NCBI GenBank assembly: GCA_902482195.1
Contig: CABSZQ010000002.1
Coordinates: forward strand, 1-18,182
Source: an uncultured Haemophilus sp.
GTDB taxonomy: Bacteria > Pseudomonadota > Gammaproteobacteria > Enterobacterales > Pasteurellaceae
Length of the DNA stretch: 18,182 bases
Reading direction: 5' to 3'
Below the pieces are notes generated by a model that was not told the DNA's origin, searched no databases, and was given only the letters and a program-made list of their open reading frames with translations. Positions 15,226-18,182 of this stretch are shown piece by piece. Position numbers and translations under genes: made by a program. Numbering within the stretch: the stretch's first letter is position 1; each line of letters starts with the position of its first letter.

Positions 15226-15984
15226 TTACGCTAACAATTTTCTTGCGGCTTCCACCACCACAGATACTGCTTTTTCTTCCGTATCTTTCATGGTGGCTTC
15301 ATTTGGAATTTCTTGTTGTGTACGGTTTACAATCACACCTGCCACCATACCTGATCGTAAGCCAAGGGCATTACACATCGTGAATAACGTCGCAGACTCC
15401 ATCTCATAGTTCATCACATTGAGATCTTGCCATTGTTTTAACAAGCCTTGGTAATCACGATACACTTTGCCGCTATAAGTATCATAACGTTCTTGACCTG
15501 GATAGAACGTATCTGAAGAGGCTGTAATCCCTACAAATGGCTCAATGCCTTTTTCTTTAGCTGCATTGAAAAGTGCCGTAGTACATTCAAAATTTGCCAC
15601 TGCTGGATATTCAATTGGCGCAAAATGACGGCTTGCACCATCAAGACGAACCGCACCCGTTGTAATAAGAATATCGCCCACATTAATATGTGGTTGAATC
15701 GCACCCGTTGTGCCAATACGTAAGAATGTACGCACGCCAAGTTGGGCTAGCTCCTCCACACAAATAGACGTAGAAGGGCCGCCAATACCGGTTGAACACA
15801 CTACCACCGGTTGACCATTTAAATAGCCTAACCAAGAAGTGAACTCACGTGTACTTGCAAGAAACTCCGGGTTATCAAGTTTTTTAGCAATACGTTCGCT
15901 ACGTGCAGGATCCCCTGGTACGATAGCGAGTGTAGCACCTTTCAGTTGTGCTTTAGTCAGGTTTAAGTGAAATACATCAGACAT
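15226..15984 (-). CDS. udp: Uridine phosphorylase
   Basis: Cleaves uridine with phosphate to uracil and ribose 1-phosphate in pyrimidine salvage; cytosolic hexamer. I chose the ATG at 15982-15984 (252 residues) instead of a start at 16026. It follows an excellent AAGGAG site, and the protein then begins [12 protein letters not shown] like E. coli Udp. The 14 extra upstream residues would run through an uptake signal. Motifs include IVPGDPAR (phosphate binding), [41 protein letters not shown] and [12 protein letters not shown] with the nucleoside-binding Glu-Met-Glu. It lies 49 bases after the HerA-like gene on the same strand and may share its transcript. Confidence 0.98.
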   Translation of the reverse strand: MSDVFHLNLTKAQLKGATLAIVPGDPARSERIAKKLDNPEFLASTREFTSWLGYLNGQPVVVCSTGIGGPSTSICVEELAQLGVRTFLRIGTTGAIQPHINVGDILITTGAVRLDGASRHFAPIEYPAVANFECTTALFNAAKEKGIEPFVGITASSDTFYPGQERYDTYSGKVYRDYQGLLKQWQDLNVMNYEMESATLFTMCNALGLRSGMVAGVIVNRTQQEIPNEATMKDTEEKAVSVVVEAARKLLA

Positions 15985-16014
15985 AACAATCTCCTTTTTA
16001 TCATTCTTGCCGCA

Positions 16015-16023
16015 AAGTGCGGT
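16015..16023 (+). repeat. DNA uptake signal sequence between udp and the HerA-like gene
   Basis: Exact AAGTGCGGT core continuing TCAAATTTT, the full extended uptake signal form. It lies in the 49-base gap between the two minus-strand genes. Confidence 0.92.
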
Positions 16024-16033
16024 CAAATTTTCG

Positions 16034-17533
16034 TTATTTTTTCAATGCGCCTAAAATACCACGCATGATTTGTTTGGTCACTTCATTACGAATATTGCGA
16101 CCGACTGATTTTGCCACGCTATTCACAATTTGTTCTGTTGGCGAAAGTTTATCTCCGCGTTTTTGTGTTCCAAAAATCATACGGCTTAAGCTACCAAATA
16201 AACCGCTTTCTTCCTCTTGCTGCGCTTGTTCAGCTTGTTTTTGTTGTACTGCCGCTAAATCCGCTTGCGCATTTAATACTTCGAAAGCTGACTCATTATC
16301 CACGTAATCTTTATAGAATGCATAAAGATCATCGTCTTTCACCCAAGCTGCTCGCTCTTCTTCAGTAATCGGGGCAAGTTGGCTTTTCGGCGGATAAACA
16401 TAAGCCACTTCAACGGGCGCTGGCATGCCTTTTTCATCTAAGAATGAAATCAATGCTTGGCCTACACCTAAAGTTGAAATGGTTTCCACCACATTGACAG
16501 CAGGATTTGAACGGAACGTTTCCGCTGCAGATTTCACTGCTTTTTGATCGCGTGGAGTGAAAGCTCGCAACGCGTGTTGTACACGGTTACCTAATTGGCC
16601 TAACACGGTATCCGGTAAATCTAATGGGTTTTGGGTTACAAAATAAATCCCCACCCCTTTAGAACGAATCAAGCGAACCACTTGTTCCACTTTGTCCACC
16701 AACACACTCGGTGCACCATCAAAGAGTAAGTGTGCTTCATCGAAGAACATCACAAATTTTGGTTTATCTGGATCGCCCACTTCCGGCAATTGCTCAAATA
16801 ATTCAGACATCAACCAAAGCAAGAATGCGCTATACATTCTTGGGGAATTAATTAATTTTTCAGAATTTAACACATTGATCACACCACGACCATCACGGGT
16901 TTGTAACCAATCTTCAAGATTTAATGCCGGCTCACCAAAAAGATTGGTCGCCCCTTCATTTTCAAGGGTCAATAAAGCACGTTGAATCGCCCCTACACTC
17001 GCGGCTGAAACATTACCGTATTCTACTTGGAAGGTTTTTGCATTCTCTGCCACAAATTTAAGCATTGCACGTAAATCTTTTAAGTCGATGAGTAGCAAGC
17101 CTTTATCATCTGCCACACGGAATACAAGGTTTAATAAGCCTTCTTGGGTTGCATTTAAATTTAATAAACGGGAAAGTAATAATGGTCCCATTTCAGAAAT
17201 CGTGGTGCGAAGCGGGATACCTGTTTCACCGAATACATCCCAAAATGACACAGGATAGCCATTTAAATAACTCTCGCCCCCTAAATCAAATTGCTCAATA
17301 CGTTCCGCTACTTTGCCACTGAATGTGCCCGCTTTCACTAAACCGGACAAATCGCCTTTTACATCCACTAAAAAGACTGGTACGCCATCATCACTGAACG
17401 CTTCCGCCATTTTTCGTAGTGTGACAGTTTTCCCCGTCCCTGTCGCTCCAGCAATCAGGCCATGACGGTTTGCCATTTTTGCGGTAATACCAAGGGTTTG
17501 ACCTTGTTCGGTACGCGCGAGAGAATATTGCAT
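16034..17533 (-). CDS. yjgR: HerA/YjgR-type ATPase (DUF853)
   Basis: A 499-residue P-loop ATPase of the HerA/FtsK superfamily, of the YjgR (DUF853) type. The Walker A GATGTGKT is at 29-36 and Walker [14 protein letters not shown] at about 262-274. A sensor-type segment [15 protein letters not shown] and an arginine-containing [15 protein letters not shown] follow. The C-terminal part (about 410-445) is charged and glutamine-rich ([15 protein letters not shown]), likely a coiled-coil linker to a short helical end. The role of YjgR is not established; the family is related to DNA-translocating HerA, but no nuclease partner such as NurA lies beside it, which argues against a HerA-NurA repair or phage-defence pair. 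The ribosome site is AAAGGAA. Transcription is probably from 17570-17598. Confidence 0.9.
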   Translation of the reverse strand: MQYSLARTEQGQTLGITAKMANRHGLIAGATGTGKTVTLRKMAEAFSDDGVPVFLVDVKGDLSGLVKAGTFSGKVAERIEQFDLGGESYLNGYPVSFWDVFGETGIPLRTTISEMGPLLLSRLLNLNATQEGLLNLVFRVADDKGLLLIDLKDLRAMLKFVAENAKTFQVEYGNVSAASVGAIQRALLTLENEGATNLFGEPALNLEDWLQTRDGRGVINVLNSEKLINSPRMYSAFLLWLMSELFEQLPEVGDPDKPKFVMFFDEAHLLFDGAPSVLVDKVEQVVRLIRSKGVGIYFVTQNPLDLPDTVLGQLGNRVQHALRAFTPRDQKAVKSAAETFRSNPAVNVVETISTLGVGQALISFLDEKGMPAPVEVAYVYPPKSQLAPITEEERAAWVKDDDLYAFYKDYVDNESAFEVLNAQADLAAVQQKQAEQAQQEEESGLFGSLSRMIFGTQKRGDKLSPTEQIVNSVAKSVGRNIRNEVTKQIMRGILGALKK

Positions 17534-17569
17534 AAAGATTCCTTTGTTTTGTTGGTTTTATTTAAACGA

Positions 17570-17598
17570 ATAATAAGGAAAAAACGAAGTGCGGTCAA
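17570..17598 (-). promoter_or_regulatory. Sigma-70 promoter of the HerA-like gene, -35 inside an uptake signal
   Basis: On the minus strand TTGACC (17598-17593), a 17-base spacer, and TATTAT (17575-17570): 5 of 6 at both elements with ideal spacing. The -35 overlaps the uptake signal core at 17587-17595 and its A/T extension. Confidence 0.72.
17587..17595 (+). repeat. DNA uptake signal sequence in the divergent yjgR/MOSC promoter region
   Basis: Exact AAGTGCGGT, continuing TCAAAATTT. Its reverse strand gives the -35 element of the yjgR promoter. The same extension is at the -35 position relative to the TATAAT of the MOSC gene. Confidence 0.92.
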
Positions 17599-17623
17599 AA
17601 TTTAAGTGATTTTACGGTATAAT
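17595..17623 (+). promoter_or_regulatory. Candidate promoter of the MOSC gene
   Basis: A perfect -10 TATAAT at 17618-17623, with start near 17630 and a 26-base leader. The -35 is poor: TCAAAA at 17595-17600 with 17-base spacing. The promoter would therefore need an activator or rely on the strong -10. Confidence 0.6.
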
Positions 17624-17655
17624 TTCTCAAAACTAACTCAAAGCAGGAAAAATAG

Positions 17656-18182
17656 ATGTCAAACGCAAAAATTCTTATTATTAAAACAGGATTGATAGAA
17701 ACCTTAACGTTCCCTGATGGTAGCTCATATGAAAGCGCTATTCGTAAAAAACCAGTACCAATGGTAAAAGTACACACGCTGGGTGCAGAAGGTAACGATG
17801 TAGGCTTAAAAGCCCATCACGGTGGTGTTGATAAAGCCTTGTTTTTTATGTCTGATGTGTCTTTCCCTGCTTTAAACGAGCTACTTGGTGAAAAGTTTGA
17901 TTTTCACGGTAGCGCGATTTACGGTGAAAACTTTGTGGTATCCGGCTTGCATGAAGATAATGTTTGCGTAGGCGATCGTTACAAAATTGGCTCTACTCTG
18001 TTAGAAGTGTCTCAACCACGTAAACCTTGCGAACGTTTATCTCATAATACTCAGAATGAGAATACAAGAGAGGTGATCCGTCAGTCAGGTTGGACAGGTT
18101 GGTATGTCCGGGTGATCGAAGAAGGTGAAATTCATCAAGGCGATGAACTCATCTTGCAACATCGTCCTTATCCAGAATGGAC
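17656..18182 (+). CDS. MOSC domain protein (YiiM-like), C-terminus outside window
   Basis: The first 175 residues of a protein of the MOSC family, truncated by the right edge. MOSC proteins bind molybdenum-cofactor sulfur groups; YiiM-type members help detoxify N-hydroxylated bases. Visible features are [11 protein letters not shown] at 54-64 (the typical HGGxDKAL motif), YGENFVV at 89-95, GDRYKIG, and the family cysteine Cys125 in [10 protein letters not shown]. YiiM is about 224 residues, so about 50 residues are missing. Start ATG 17656 follows an AGGA site. It is divergent from yjgR, with 122 bases between them. The exact substrate is uncertain. Confidence 0.9.
   Translation, partial: MSNAKILIIKTGLIETLTFPDGSSYESAIRKKPVPMVKVHTLGAEGNDVGLKAHHGGVDKALFFMSDVSFPALNELLGEKFDFHGSAIYGENFVVSGLHEDNVCVGDRYKIGSTLLEVSQPRKPCERLSHNTQNENTREVIRQSGWTGWYVRVIEEGEIHQGDELILQHRPYPEW

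Noticed and set aside
15997..16026. Possible udp promoter TTGACC-N18-GATAAA made from the uptake signal at 16015-16023
   Set aside because: The predicted start near 15990 would fall at or beyond the AAGGAG ribosome site (15991-15996), so the transcript would lack it. The -10 matches only 4 of 6.
15226..16026. Longer udp start at 16026 adding 14 residues
   Set aside because: The upstream part runs over an uptake signal and has no ribosome site. The inner ATG at 15984 has a strong site and matches the family N-terminus.
1..18182. Mobile element, phage, CRISPR, toxin-antitoxin or defence island
   Set aside because: No transposase, integrase, array of spaced repeats, toxin-antitoxin pair or defence gene was seen. 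All genes are standard or family-level conserved, and no tRNA or attachment site was recognised.

Overview
The window looks like an ordinary chromosomal segment of a Haemophilus species, or a close relative in the Pasteurellaceae that carries the Haemophilus-type uptake signal. It is AT-rich. It holds eleven exact copies of the 9-base DNA uptake signal AAGTGCGGT, counting both strands; chance would give about 0.14 copies in 18 kb. The proteins resemble H. influenzae counterparts as I remember them, and the block serA-rpiA-hemW-lon-virK-like has the gene order I remember for that species. I cannot name the species from the sequence alone. I see no mobile element, phage gene, CRISPR array, tRNA or rRNA, and no clearly new multi-gene system. 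The interest lies in regulation and in a few unusual family members.

Layout. From 1 to 5141 all genes are on the minus strand. lon is the most upstream, with a near-perfect heat-shock promoter. hemW follows, starting just past the lon terminator. Then come rpiA and serA (cut by the left edge), downstream of a PurR-like operator. From 5377 to 7950 there are two plus-strand genes, a VirK/YbjX-family protein and a YfcC-type transporter, separated by a tandem near-palindromic repeat. From 8005 to 11271 the genes are on the minus strand: a small secreted DUF3108-like protein, the C4-dicarboxylate/aspartate antiporter DcuA and the periplasmic asparaginase AnsB, which has a CRP-like site. From 11521 to 15179 a plus-strand run encodes a membrane-anchored rhodanese-like protein without cysteine, SecB, GpsA, CysE and a divergent shikimate dehydrogenase-like protein. 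From 15226 to 17533 the minus strand carries uridine phosphorylase and a HerA/YjgR-type ATPase. A MOSC-domain gene runs off the right edge.

How the genes fit together. RpiA makes ribose 5-phosphate, the precursor of PRPP, and SerA starts the serine/glycine and one-carbon supply, so a PurR site ahead of rpiA-serA makes sense for purine synthesis. AnsB releases aspartate in the periplasm and DcuA can import it in exchange for succinate during anaerobic growth. CysE uses serine for cysteine synthesis and keeps the C-terminal tail that docks onto cysteine synthase. Uptake signals are placed in terminators, in a 5' leader and in a divergent promoter, where one copy supplies a good -35 element.
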